In this document: in pieces, positions 1 to 9,505 of the stretch | Layout: each line of letters opens with the position of its first letter | How positions within the stretch are numbered: the stretch's first letter is position 1 | Translations under genes and position numbers: made by a program | The notes under the pieces: generated by a model | Databases searched by the model: none | Told to the model about the DNA's origin: nothing | Seen by the model: only the letters and a program-made list of their open reading frames with translations | From: Psilocybe azurescens | Taxonomy: Eukaryota > Basidiomycota > Agaricomycetes > Agaricales > Agrocybaceae | DNA: 26,627 bases | Reading direction: 5' to 3' | Assembly: GCA_023853785.1 (NCBI GenBank) | Contig: JAJIRX010000127.1 | Span: 1 to 26,627 of the forward strand

Positions 1-3000
1 CTTGTTACAGTGGCAGAGTGTACAATTGATCATCCAAATTTCCAGGGCCTCATCCAGACTAGCTGCGATTATTTTGAATTCAGGATCGATTCTCCATTTG
101 TCATTAAGGATTGCCCAAGTCTGTTGGGTGAAATTGATGAAAAGCTTTGAAGCTTCAGTCTTGATGGAATCTGGAGCTGCATTGATGTAACTCTCCAGAT
201 TGCTTGACAGGCCATCTCTCTTTTGATGAGAACAGCAGGATTTTCTTTGATACTTGATGTAATCTGTTTCCAGGTTGGCCTTGAGCCAATTAGGAATTTT
301 TCAAGGTCCTCAGCTTCTTAGGTGAGCTGCCATTGGCACTTGTGGCTTGCAAATGATATCTCCCAGGACTCTGTGGACTGTGTTGTTGTCTATCTGGAGT
401 ACCTCTGTGATATTTGCTCTTTGGAAGTCAAACAAGTGCAAGAAAAACATGCCAAAGCAATCGCAAATTTGTTTGTAGAGTAAAACAACCAGTGATTGCC
501 AAGTGTATGAATAGACAACTGGCGGAGTGAATATGACTGATTGCATTAAGTATGCAAACAATCCAGTTTGTACACCATAATTTGGAGGCTGTATGCAATG
601 AATCGTTTAATGTGTTCTGTTCAGGATGCCCAGACATCTACTGAGGAATGAGAACCAAAGATTAGAAGGTATCCATAAAACCAGACATGTCTCCTGAAAT
701 TCTTTGACCTAAGTATACCAAATTAGAAATGTAAGCTCATTCTGTGTCCTGGATACGCACACTTGCATCTATGCAATGAATTATGTCATTGATAGTAGCA
801 CCTCCTAGACAAAACTCATCTTTGATACCATATGATTCCTTGGACACCTTGTCATCATATATTGTCTTTATGGAAGAAACTTGTGACTTGAAATCTGGTG
901 TTCAATTGTAGACCTCCTTCTCATTGAATAAATTCTGTGAATTATCTTGTTGTTGTATTGCCTCATAAGTCTGGTTGTATGCATCTCTGTAAGAGATGTG
1001 AGAGATTTTTGGTGTGAAAGTGAGTTTTCTGCTTGAAGGCCTCTATACATTGAAAGTGTATTGATGGTATGAATCTCTCCTGACAAGAATCCAGCAGCAC
1101 TGTAAGAGGCCTCTAAGCAGTCCAGCCTCCACAGTGCACTGAGAGGTCCCTTTGAGTGGTGTGCATGAATGGTGACTCCAACGTCATCAAAAAGTTCTCT
1201 GTTTTTATGGCATTTCATGTACTCCCAGTCAAGAGCATTGAATGACCCCTCAAGCTTCTCCAAAGCCTTGGGCAAGCTGATCCCAAGGTCTGGCCCAGCA
1301 CAATGTGTTGCTCTTTTACATTCTTTGATCTGTACCACAAAGAAGAATGATCCAAAGTGAGCCATTGTATTGTCTCCATGTTCTACCTTTCATTACCCAG
1401 GTTATAGATGAGGTAGTGTAAGGTAAGAACTCTCTATCACTCACTGTTCTCAACATTTCAATGATGAGTTTTCCAAAATCAGTGTGTTGGAGTGGGAGAG
1501 ACTTGACTTTGGATATTTTCTTGTGCATCTGAAAGGCTGCTTGGCTCCTGTCTGTTGGATAAAGCAAAGCCATGGTGGCTGGAACACTTTTACCAAGGGC
1601 AGGCATCAAAAAATTATCCCAGAACTGTCCCTGTACTTCTAGAGATACCTGGTTTTTCCAGAAATGGCGGTGAGGGTCTCTGTGAGTCATTCTAGGAAAG
1701 AAAAAAGGATATCAACAATGGTTGGCTCTTGAATAGATCCAAATAATATGTGGGGAATGGTACTGAGCTGGAACAATTTGGTGTACCAATTCTCATGCAT
1801 TCCTCCTTGTTCTCTGCTTTCTGCAGAATCTGGGAAAAGGAGCTCAACACTGATATGATTGTTCTTCCAAATTGGAGCTTTGGGTTGCATCATGGGTCCC
1901 AAATAAACAGACACTGGCCCTTTGAATCTTGGTCTTTTGTGATCCAGACTAAGCTGTTGATGTCGCAGGAGTACTCTAGGGTGTTAGGTTTTTACAGAGT
2001 CTTTCTCCAGGTCCAGGACAACAAATCAACCTTGATCTGTTTTTCCAGTAAGAAGGATTTCATCACCAGAGGTATCAGCTCTCAGTAGAAGATCTTGTAG
2101 ACCTAGGTGGATGCTATCAATGACGACAATATGCTCTCTCTTCCTTTCTTTTGCTTCAGAATCAAGGTAATAGGTGGTGGACTTTGGAGGACTGTCCAGT
2201 CCCATGGGGCACAGATGTTCCTTTACAAGCCTCGGTGGTCCTGAGTTGTAATTCTGGGAAAAATTGGGGAGGATCCTATATCTGTAATCCTTGAATAATG
2301 TCTATGGAAAGATGGTTATTCGATTTGCCAAGTATACTAGAGATGGATCATGATGTACAACGGTATCATGAATCAGAATCAATGCATCCAATGTTGGCCC
2401 ATTAGTGTAATCATCGAAGGTATAGTCAAAAGGATGCAATAGATCTGTAAGGGAACAGGTCCCAGGTATATCTGGGCCCTTGTTTGGCTGGCTGAATTGC
2501 CCAGCCCTTGCCTGAGTCCAATCATGACCGACGGGGCACCATTGCCTCTGGGTGGGCCCTCTCTCTGGATAATTGCAGTATCTTCTCCCTCTACTCTTTG
2601 CTGTTCAGTTTTTCCATCCTTATCTTGGTCAATATCCATTCCATTTTCAGTCCTGAATTGTGTTGACAAGCTGCTTATGTAAGTAGCAGCAGAGGTTGTG
2701 CCCTTCAGAACTGCTGTCTTCTGTGTTGTGTGAGCTTTGGGTAAAGCCTTTTTCTTGTTGGAATTGGGGCTCAATGCATTCTTGTCTGTTGTGTATGCTT
2801 TCTAGCATCTTGCAACACATGTGGCAGATGCTCATCTCCATGTTGAGGTGGCTAATGACCTGATGGGGAGAATTTTTGTTGGATAACTGTAACTGGTTGA
2901 GGAGATTCCTCAAAGAATTTTTCATTAGATCGGAGTCCTCAGATGTTTTGATCCCATCCATATTGTGAGCATCAAAATGTTCTGAATAGGCCTGGAAATT

Positions 3001-4032
3001 TTGGCATCTGGCAATGATCAGGTCATTGAGGTCTTCCACCATTGTTTTTCAGAGATAGTGATAACACAATACTCTTGGTCATTCCCAGGACAGATTCTGA
3101 TCAAGAAGCATGCCGTGCAGCATTAAATTCTGAGCTACAGTATATAGCAGCTTATTGGGCTACAGTCATGGCCATTCTGCTTCCAGTTCAGTGAACATAG
3201 CTTTATTGGTTGAAGACTTTGGTGCTGTTTATCCCAGCTGAATAGAGAACAGATCCCGGTCAAGAGACATGTACCATTCCAACTCTCCCAGTCCTCTGAA
3301 ATTTTTGTCCAAGAGTTTGCCTGATAATCCCTTCCAAGCAAGTAGACTACTTTCCTGCTAGGCATGAACACAATCACAAAGAAGTGATTTGCTGATTTCA
3401 TGGACAATCTTCCCCATGGACAACACAGAAGATCCTCATATGGACAGGCAATACCACATGGGGAGAGATCAAAAGGGATTGAAAATGATCAATATCTTGT
3501 TCATCAATGGCCTTCCTCATTGCAGCATAAAAAAGGTGTGGAAATGTACTGAAATTTAGGATTCTCCATTTTAGACCAAAGAGATAGAAGTCAGAGGTCC
3601 ATGATGTTGGCCTCAAGCCATGTTTTGTGCCAAAGAGTATGGATTGATTCATATGCTGAAAGCAATAGGTGAGGTTCCATGAGAAAGATCTCTGTCCTTA
3701 TTATCAATGATCTGTCACTATGAAGCTAATCAAGAGCTTACCAATTTTGCTGGGTGGATTTTCCCTGATAGGTACTGGTGAAATGCTTAGCCTTTGTGGA
3801 TTTTGCTCTGGAGATCCTTGGTAGTCACTGTCTGACTGTGTAGATGACTCTGTTATTTTACTTGATTGGGAGCTATTGGTTGGATTGTGTTTGAGTCTCA
3901 GAAAATGAGAGAAATAGACACCCCTGATTGCTTGATCTAAATTGTCTTCTGGAAAACTACTGTCTGTAGTGTTTGAATTGTCATTGTGGAAAAGGTCCTT
4001 GGATTTAATATTGTAATTTGATGGTTTGCTGC
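1..4032 (-). pseudogene. Decayed large gene with C48 (Ulp1-like) peptidase domain, 3' part
   Basis: Near-continuous minus-strand coding similarity runs from about 4032 to the window edge, so the 3' end is missing. A Ser/Thr/Asn-rich segment (4030-3704) comes first. A C48-like domain (about 3652-3135) follows: His in SANHFF (3386-3384), then a VVYLLGR strand, then KQNGHDCSP, with the oxyanion-type Gln and the nucleophile Cys near 3180-3160. The usual YLD Asp is not obvious. Further down are a segment with SICHMCC (3042-2647), a charged segment (2774-2379), a long segment without recognised domain (2400-1687), one with FWKNQVSLEVQGQFW (1690-1316), one with ALDWEYM and LWRLDCLEASY (1365-868), and an open frame to base 1. 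In-frame stops near 3090, 3060, 2284, 2039 and 2006, and frameshifts near 3400, 3140 and 2770, make it a pseudogene. Similar multi-copy C48 proteins are known in Agaricomycetes; whether this is a host gene or part of another transposon is unknown. Confidence 0.6.
4024..4032. repeat. Left target-site duplication of E1
   Basis: The bases gtttgctgc directly precede the GAGGTCTTTCC end of E1 and recur directly after its other end at 6215-6223. Eight to eleven bases match, depending on how the G at the end is assigned. Confidence 0.8.
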
Positions 4033-4059
4033 GAGGTCTTTCCTTTCCCCCACAATCCA

Positions 4060-4390
4060 TATGGACTCCAGTGGACTCAGTGGACTCCAGTGGACTCCAG
4101 TGGACTCCACTGGACTCTCTGTCCAGCCAAACTGGCTGACAGATTGTCCAGTCCACTGGACTGGAACTGGACTGCAGTCCACTGGAGTCCACTGGACTCG
4201 CTGGACTCCTGCCAAATTTTCAGTCCAGTCTCAGTCCAGTGGATTATGAGTCCAGTCAAGTCCACTGGAGTCCACTGGAGTCCACTGGACTAGGGCTTAA
4301 ATATTCACTGAACAACAACAAATAATATATTTATTAGCACAGTCCAGTGGAGTCCAGTGGAGTCCAGTTGAATCCACTGAAGTCCACTGG
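4060..4390. repeat. End B subterminal array of GTCCACTGGA-type palindromes (E1)
   Basis: About twenty 9-11 bp words of the form TCCA-C/G-TGGA, mostly spaced ten bases apart (gtccactgga repeated), occur in two blocks, 4060-4290 and 4343-4390. Because the word is almost its own reverse complement, the array reads similarly on both strands. It also contains agccaaactggct, a hairpin-forming sequence also present in E2. Arrays like this near transposon ends are typical transposase-binding regions; binding here is inferred. Confidence 0.8.
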
Positions 4391-4532
4391 ATGCAATAAT
4401 TAACACAATATCCAAAGTATGATCATTAGTTATTAATATTAATTGCAAAAAATAAAAGACTAAAATCAATGGAAATAAACTCTATGAAATGACAGTTAAA
4501 TGAAACAATAGTTAAATACACTAGGAGCAATG

Positions 4533-4735
4533 CCTCCCTATGGATACAATTTGTATTTGTTCGTCCGCGGGGTCAATTTCACAAGAACATGTGATGCTCA
4601 CACGTGCCCGGCATCGGCCGATCGGCACGACAACCATCAAATGGAGACCCCAACCTTTCTTCCGACTACCACCACCACCACCTTGTCGGTCGGAGCCAGG
4701 CGACAGCCAACCAGCCGCGACAGAGGTTGCTGAGA
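4533..4735. other. Conserved End B module (E1 copy)
   Basis: This block has recognisable counterparts in E2 (about 12560-12830), E3 (about 19465-19600) and E5 (about 23470-23640). Shared words on the reverse strand include cctggctccgaccgac (E1, E5), a run of ggtggtggtgg, and gaagaaagg...ggggt. The part with gccgatcggccgatgcc is shared with E2. It lies upstream of where element genes would start, so a promoter or first-exon role is possible but not shown. Confidence 0.55.
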
Positions 4736-5821
4736 CGAGGACAAGGACGCAGATGCGGGCGCGGACGGCGGCTGCGACAGGGACGGCAGCGGGCGCGGGC
4801 GGCAGGGCGAGGAGCGAGATGATAGCGGACATGGGCGCGACAGGGGCGACGACACGACAGCGGCGAACAACGGCGTGGGCGTGGGCGACAGGGCGATGGC
4901 GCGGACGCGGACGGCAGCTGCGACAGGGACGACAACAGGCGGGACGGCAGGGGCGACAACGCGGACGGCAGGGACGACAACGCGGGCGGCAGGGGCGACA
5001 ACGTGGACGGCAGGGGCGACAACGTGGACGGCAGGGGCGAGGCGTGGGCGGCAGGGGCGAGGGCGTGGGCGGCGAGCGACGCGACAACGGCGGGACGGCG
5101 ACACGGACGTGGACGCGGCAAGGGCACAGCAGCGGATGCGACAGGGCGAGGACGACAGGGACGGCAGCAGCGGATGCGGACAGCGGCTGCGACAGGACAG
5201 GACCGGCAGGGGCGGCAGGGACGGCAGCGCGGATGTGGGCGCGACAGGGGCGAGGATGTGGACGCGACAGCAACGGCGATGCGGACGCTGACAGCAACGA
5301 GGACGGACGGGGACGACAGGGACAACGACGGCAGACGCGGACGGGGAGGACAGGGACAACAGGGCGAGGGGGCGGCAGGGGCGCGGCGAGGATGTGGACG
5401 CGGACAGCGGCTGCGACAGGGGCGAGACCGATGCGGACAGCAGGGAGCGAGGACGAAGCGGGCACGGCAGGGGCGAGACCAGCGTGGCGGCAGGGGGACG
5501 AGGACCGACACGGACGGCTGGGACAAGACCGCGTGGACGGCAGGGACAAGGACCGACACGGACGGCGAGGACAGGGCCGACACGGGCGGCAGGGACGAGG
5601 ACCGGCACGGGCGGCAGAGGACAAGGACCGACACGGGCGGCAGGGCGAGGACCGACACGGAGCGGCAGAGGGCGAGGACAGGGCGAGGCGCGGACGGCGG
5701 CTGCAACAGCGACAGGAGGCCGGGTACGGCGGCTGCAACAGCGACAAGGGCGGATTACGGCAGCTTCGACAGCGATGGATACGGCGCGGTACCGATGACC
5801 CGACGGACGACACGTACGATG
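4736..5821. repeat. GC-rich, strand-skewed low-complexity block (E1)
   Basis: About 1.1 kb of degenerate words such as ggacggcaggggcgacaac, with almost no T on the plus strand. It contains long overlapping open frames on both strands (455 aa plus, 430 aa minus), but these are rich in R, G, T, A or P, S and show no domain. They are best explained by the scarcity of stop codons in such composition. It is a local, rapidly evolving repeat occupying the same place as the block at 12042-12345 in E2, 18930-19240 in E3 and 22720-23235 in E5. Confidence 0.7.
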
Positions 5822-5899
5822 GTAAGTACTGCTCCTGCTCCCCCTTTTTATTTTTATTTTATTATCTTTTTCTTCCTTTGTCTTGGCCCTCGCATGTAG
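5822..5899 (+). other. Putative intron at the edge of the E1 low-complexity block
   Basis: The GC-rich block ends abruptly at ...acgatg, followed by the consensus donor GTAAGTAC, a pyrimidine-rich tract, and the acceptor cgcatgtag, giving a 78 bp intron. E5 has a similar arrangement on the opposite strand (donor gatg|GTATGTATG, intron about 22585-22739). E3 shares the pyrimidine tract and an acceptor. Splicing is predicted only. Confidence 0.35.
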
Positions 5900-5985
5900 A
5901 TATGTAGTAATGTATTAAATAGTTATTAATATACTTTATTCCACTAATCTGAATTTATGTTAAGATTGAATTTATTTACTGTGTC

Positions 5986-6192
5986 AAGTCCAGTGGACTC
6001 CAGTGGACTCTAGTGGACTCTAGTGGACTCAGTGGACTACAGTGGACTACAGTTATTTTAGTCCATATTCAATGTATAGTATAAGATCTACTAAAGTGCA
6101 GTGGAATCCACTGGAGTCCACTGGACTCTGTTTACCTTTACACTCAGTATATAGGCAAGTCCAGTGGAGTCCAGTGGAGTCCATATGGACTG
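5986..6192. repeat. End A subterminal palindrome array (E1)
   Basis: TCCAGTGGA-type words (5988-6050, 6098-6128, 6157-6190) end in gtccatatggac. The intervening tttacactcagtatata matches End A of E2 in inverted orientation (cagagtccactgg ... tatactaagtgtaaag). Confidence 0.75.
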
Positions 6193-6214
6193 TGTGGGGG
6201 ATGGTAAAGTACTG

Positions 6215-6223
6215 GTTTGCTGC
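6215..6223. repeat. Right target-site duplication of E1
   Basis: gtttgctgc follows the E1 end directly and matches 4024-4032. Confidence 0.8.
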
Positions 6224-6803
6224 TTGTGATTCAAATTAGATCATCTGTTAAATCTGTCTCAGCAGAAGAAGGGTTTTGAACAGGAGAACCAGAGGCAATT
6301 CTTTGTAGTGCTTCAGTTGATAAACTTGCAGAGAAAGAGGAGCAACCCATATGGATTGATAATGATGGGAATGAGGGCCTCTCTAATATCTCCATCTGCA
6401 GTTCATGTGTTGAAGTTTGGCAGTATTTGGGAAAAACAGCTGGGGCCTGTAGCAAATTCCATCACTGCATAATTAGTGTGTCAGGCTGATCATGTTGCAC
6501 TGAGCAGTCAGTGTGTTGCCTTTTTTCTTCCTTACATGGTTTATCTTCTTTACGATACCTACACAATTTCACCTCAATATTTGATGCATACTGCCTCTGT
6601 TTTAGTTGTCTACTACCCATTGTGTTTGCTCATCACCTGTTTTGGCATTGGTAATGCACTGCAATGAGCTGAGTTCAGACCTTGATTAGCCACTTTCCAC
6701 ATGTTGTAGCCATATCATCCAACCACATCCATGCACCAGCTCCCACTATCCCCCAAAACTTGGTCAGAACCTTTTCAGTCTTGAGATCCTTCTCAGGCCA
6801 GTG
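6224..6803 (-). pseudogene. Middle part of the C48-domain gene, isolated between E1 and E2
   Basis: Read on the minus strand, 6803-6665 is open (contains WGIVGAGAWMWLDD), as is about 6630-6224 (contains EVKLCRYRKEDKP and KYCQTSTHELQMEI), apart from in-frame TGA codons near 6465 and 6232. If E1 and one TSD copy are removed, the frame from 6455-6224 continues exactly into 4023-3704 (…DDLI-stop-ITSSKPSNYNIK…). This shows that E1 landed inside this coding sequence. No recognised domain occurs in this part. It may contain an intron near 6660. Confidence 0.6.
6796..6803. repeat. Left target-site duplication of E2
   Basis: ggccagtg precedes the CAGTACTTTACC end of E2 and recurs exactly at 13260-13267. 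Confidence 0.85.
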
Positions 6804-6825
6804 CAGTACTTTACCATCCCCACAC

Positions 6826-7128
6826 AGTCCATATGGACTTCAGTGGACTCCAGTGGACTTGCCTATATACTAAGTGTAAAGGTGAACAGAGTCCACTGGA
6901 GTCCACTGGAGTCCACTGGACTCTGGTAGACTTGATACAGTAAATAAGTAGAAATCAAAATAAATAGAGTCCAGTGGACTCCAGTGGACTCCATTGGACT
7001 CTGTTTATCTTTTACACTTAGTATATAAGCAAGTCCACTGGAGTCCACTGGACTCTGATAAGCTTAATACAATAAATAAGTAGAAATCAAAATAAATAGA
7101 GTCCAGTGAAATCCACTGGACTCTGTTT
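6826..7128. repeat. End A subterminal array and 110 bp duplication (E2)
   Basis: TCCACTGGA/TCCAGTGGA words lie at 6840-6860, 6890-6923, 6967-7007, 7032-7053 and 7098-7122. A unit with gtagaaatcaaaataaatagagtcc (split as agtagaaatcaaaataaat) occurs twice (about 6925-6975 and 7055-7105). The word tatactaagtgtaaag at 6867 is inverted at about 7010-7027. The region sits between the transposon end and the 3' end of the transposase gene. Confidence 0.75.
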
Positions 7129-7172
7129 ATCTTTGACTTTAATAGAAATAGAGAAAATTGTATAATATTTAT

Positions 7173-9408
7173 TTAATCTGAGACATGCATTTCATCATCA
7201 CTACTATCTGTTAACTCACTATTTTCATCACTTTGGGTTGTCTGGCTGCTACTCTGGCTACTATTACTACTTGCACTAGATTCCTTTTCTTCACTACTTT
7301 CATCATCTATTGAGTCCTCATTTTTGAAGATGATAACCTGCCAAGAACATGCTTCACATGATAAACCAACATTGTATGTATAAACCAATTGAAATTTTTG
7401 GATGTCATTCGCTTTAAGATAGATTCATAGCCACCAAGCCAAGCATTAAGTTGCTCACAGACTTGAGTATTAAAATCTCTATATTGAATGAGGTTTCCAT
7501 TTCCATTAACTTTTTCACCCACAAGATTTGGAGCACTGCCATCTTTGGGTGCAGGATTACACCATTTCCGGCAAACTTCATCAGTTGCCTTATGATTGGT
7601 ATAGTGATAAGAGTCCACAATAAAACAAGTTGTCTGTTTCCACTCATTCCATAACTTGAGTTTAACAGCTGTTTTAAAACTTGACATGCTTTATCAATAC
7701 AAATGTAAGCTGGTCTTTCATCTTTATTTGGAAATAGATGCTCTAGCCAGTGGAGAATATTTGTTGGAGACTCAGACTTGTCAAATTTAGTCCATGCAAG
7801 AACAACTCCACAAGGTGCACATGCAGTTTCAACACAATATGAACGATTAGGTGAAAAATAATGTTTTGTCATTGTGTAGAATGAGTATTCTCATCAATCT
7901 CTTCATCATGTGGTTGCTGAATAGCTCCTTCAAGAATTTTGCCATTCTTGATGTTCACCAGGCCTTTGAAGAATGCGATGTATACCATTGAGAGTTTCTT
8001 TACTACAGGCTTGCACACTTTGCTTCCAGTTGTCTTGATGTTGCCTGCAAGCTTGAGTTTCTTCAAATTTATCACTGTCACAGCCAACCATCCAGCATTT
8101 GTTTGCAAGTTCAACTTCATGCATTGTACAAAGTGAACCACCACGTGCATTAATAAGATCATTGGTGCAACCATCAAAAGCACAAATCTAAGTTCACAAA
8201 ATTAGTGTAAACTTAAAAAATAAAACAAAAGCCAAAAACAAACCTGTGGCCCCATAACAACACCACCTAAAGTATATAGCTTAACAGGTAATGTACCTGG
8301 AATAGGATCTTTGTCTTGAACAGTCTCTTTGTATGGCTTGGTACAATCAGAACAAGAATGTTCTCTTGCACCAGGAGTTTCACCACCATTTCCAAGTATA
8401 GCAAAGGCATGCTGAGTAAGATCATCAATATCAATATCAGAAATAGTTTCAAATGTTGTGTGTAAAGATGCAGCCACAACCCTAATAGAGTGCCGTACAA
8501 AAGCTTGCCAAACTTGTTTCTGACTAAGTTTAAATATATTAGCAGAATCAATAGTGCCAAAGCTATTGTTTCAATATTGAGTATATGTATTTGCAGATGC
8601 ATGAAATGAGTATATGCCATTCATTAGTGCATTTGCAAAAACATAATCAATCCAGATATTACTTCCAATCTGGATGTATTTAGGAAAATTTAGATATCTC
8701 TCATTACAAGTGTCATTATTATAATAAGTTTGATGATCTGCAGAATATAATGTGTGGCATTTGGTGCATTCTCCTGTTAACACAGGGACATTTTTAAATA
8801 TAGATGATCCTTTGAGCAAAGTCACCAATGGTAAATCACATCCATGGGTATATACCCTAATATGTCGAGATCTGCATAATGGAGTTATACAAATCATGTT
8901 AAGAGGGCAGATTATCTGCACTGGTTCAATACACTTTTGAGAAACATTTTCCAACTTTTGATAGAAAGCACCTTGTTTATAGGGTGTAAGACCAAGAACT
9001 TCAGAAAATTTATCAAGCTTTACAGCTAATACAGTTTCCCAGGTATCAGACATAAATTAGTTTTGTTGAAAAGGCATAGAAAGACCAGTATCAAGTCGAT
9101 TTTTAATGCACAACTCAAAGTCTTCATCCAACTTGTAGCAATTATGCACTTTTCATCCTGTAAACTTGGATGCTTTTGGCAAGCATGTAAATTAAGCAAG
9201 TCTGGATTTTATACTAGAGAAAAAAAAAGACTAGCAGCACAGTTTCCAAAGAAATATCTGGATTAAATGTTGTTGACACAAAATTGCTAAAAGCCAAAAA
9301 TGTAATATTAGGAAATGGTGTTGTTGGTCTTGATGCTGATACACCAGGAAGATATGCAAGACAGATAAGCAGCCAGAATAGAGGAAGTAGAGGTGATATA
9401 GCCATCAA
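7173..9408 (-). pseudogene. KDZ transposase (CxC5-CxC6-KDZ), disrupted
   Basis: DDE-type DNA transposase of the KDZ superfamily. From the N-terminus: a poorly conserved leader from an ATG at 9408 (alternative ATG at 9053); a CxC5-like zinc cluster (about 8970-8730, including CPLNMIC, THGC and ECTKCH); a linker; a 56 bp intron (8188-8243); a CxC6-like cluster (8187-8000: CAFDGC, LCTMH, CWMVGC, ACRQH); then the KDZ catalytic domain. Likely catalytic residues are Asp in YICIDKAC (7695-7693), Asp in FIVDSYHY (7615-7613) and Glu in QVCEQLNAWLGG (7456-7454). A Ser/Asp/Glu-rich tail ends at TAA 7173. Disruptions: in-frame stops near 9059 and 8570, and frameshifts near 7927, 7870, 7675 (one A lost from an A run) and 7345. 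It lies downstream of the accessory gene on the same strand. The family assignment is strong; the exact start is uncertain. Confidence 0.85.
8188..8243 (-). other. Intron of the E2 KDZ gene
   Basis: Donor CCACAG|GTTTGT and acceptor ACTTAG|ATTTGT join GGVVMGPQ in frame to ICAFDGC, restoring the first cysteine pair of the CxC6 cluster. Confidence 0.7.
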
Positions 9409-9505
9409 GTAGATTGTTATAAAAGATCTGAAAAAATCACAGTATACAAACAGTTAGATTTTAAAACATTTAAAAGTACATTGCATATATTTATATTCTT
9501 CCTAT

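Larger units (their letters stand above)
4033..6214 (-). mobile_element. E1: non-autonomous KDZ-family element, inverted relative to E2-E6
   Basis: The left end reads GAGGTCTTTCC (End B) and the right end reads ...GGTAAAGTACTG (End A reversed). The same two ends bound E2, so E1 lies in the opposite orientation. A matching direct duplication flanks it. About 650 bp next to End B is homologous to the right end of E2 (7150 bp away, inverted), including TCCA-N-TGGA arrays, an AT-rich block with ttattaatatt, and a block with gccgatcggccgatgcc-like sequence. Between the ends lies a GC-rich low-complexity block, with no trace of transposase. E1 is therefore probably a deletion derivative mobilised in trans. 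The 2.2 kb length and boundaries are seen directly; the mobilisation route is inference. Confidence 0.85.

Noticed and set aside
4060..4290. CRISPR-like regularly spaced repeats
   Set aside because: Units are contiguous 10 bp palindromes without unique spacers, near transposon ends in a eukaryotic context.
4521..5907. Long overlapping open frames of 455 aa (plus) and 430 aa (minus)
   Set aside because: Three frames are open at once, composition is extreme (R/G/T/A or P/S), no domain; explained by scarcity of stop codons in GC-rich repeats.
9214..9408. Signal peptide or membrane segment at the start of the KDZ frame
   Set aside because: The hydrophobic run is at an uncertain start of a nuclear transposase and may be partly out of frame; not reported as a secretion signal.
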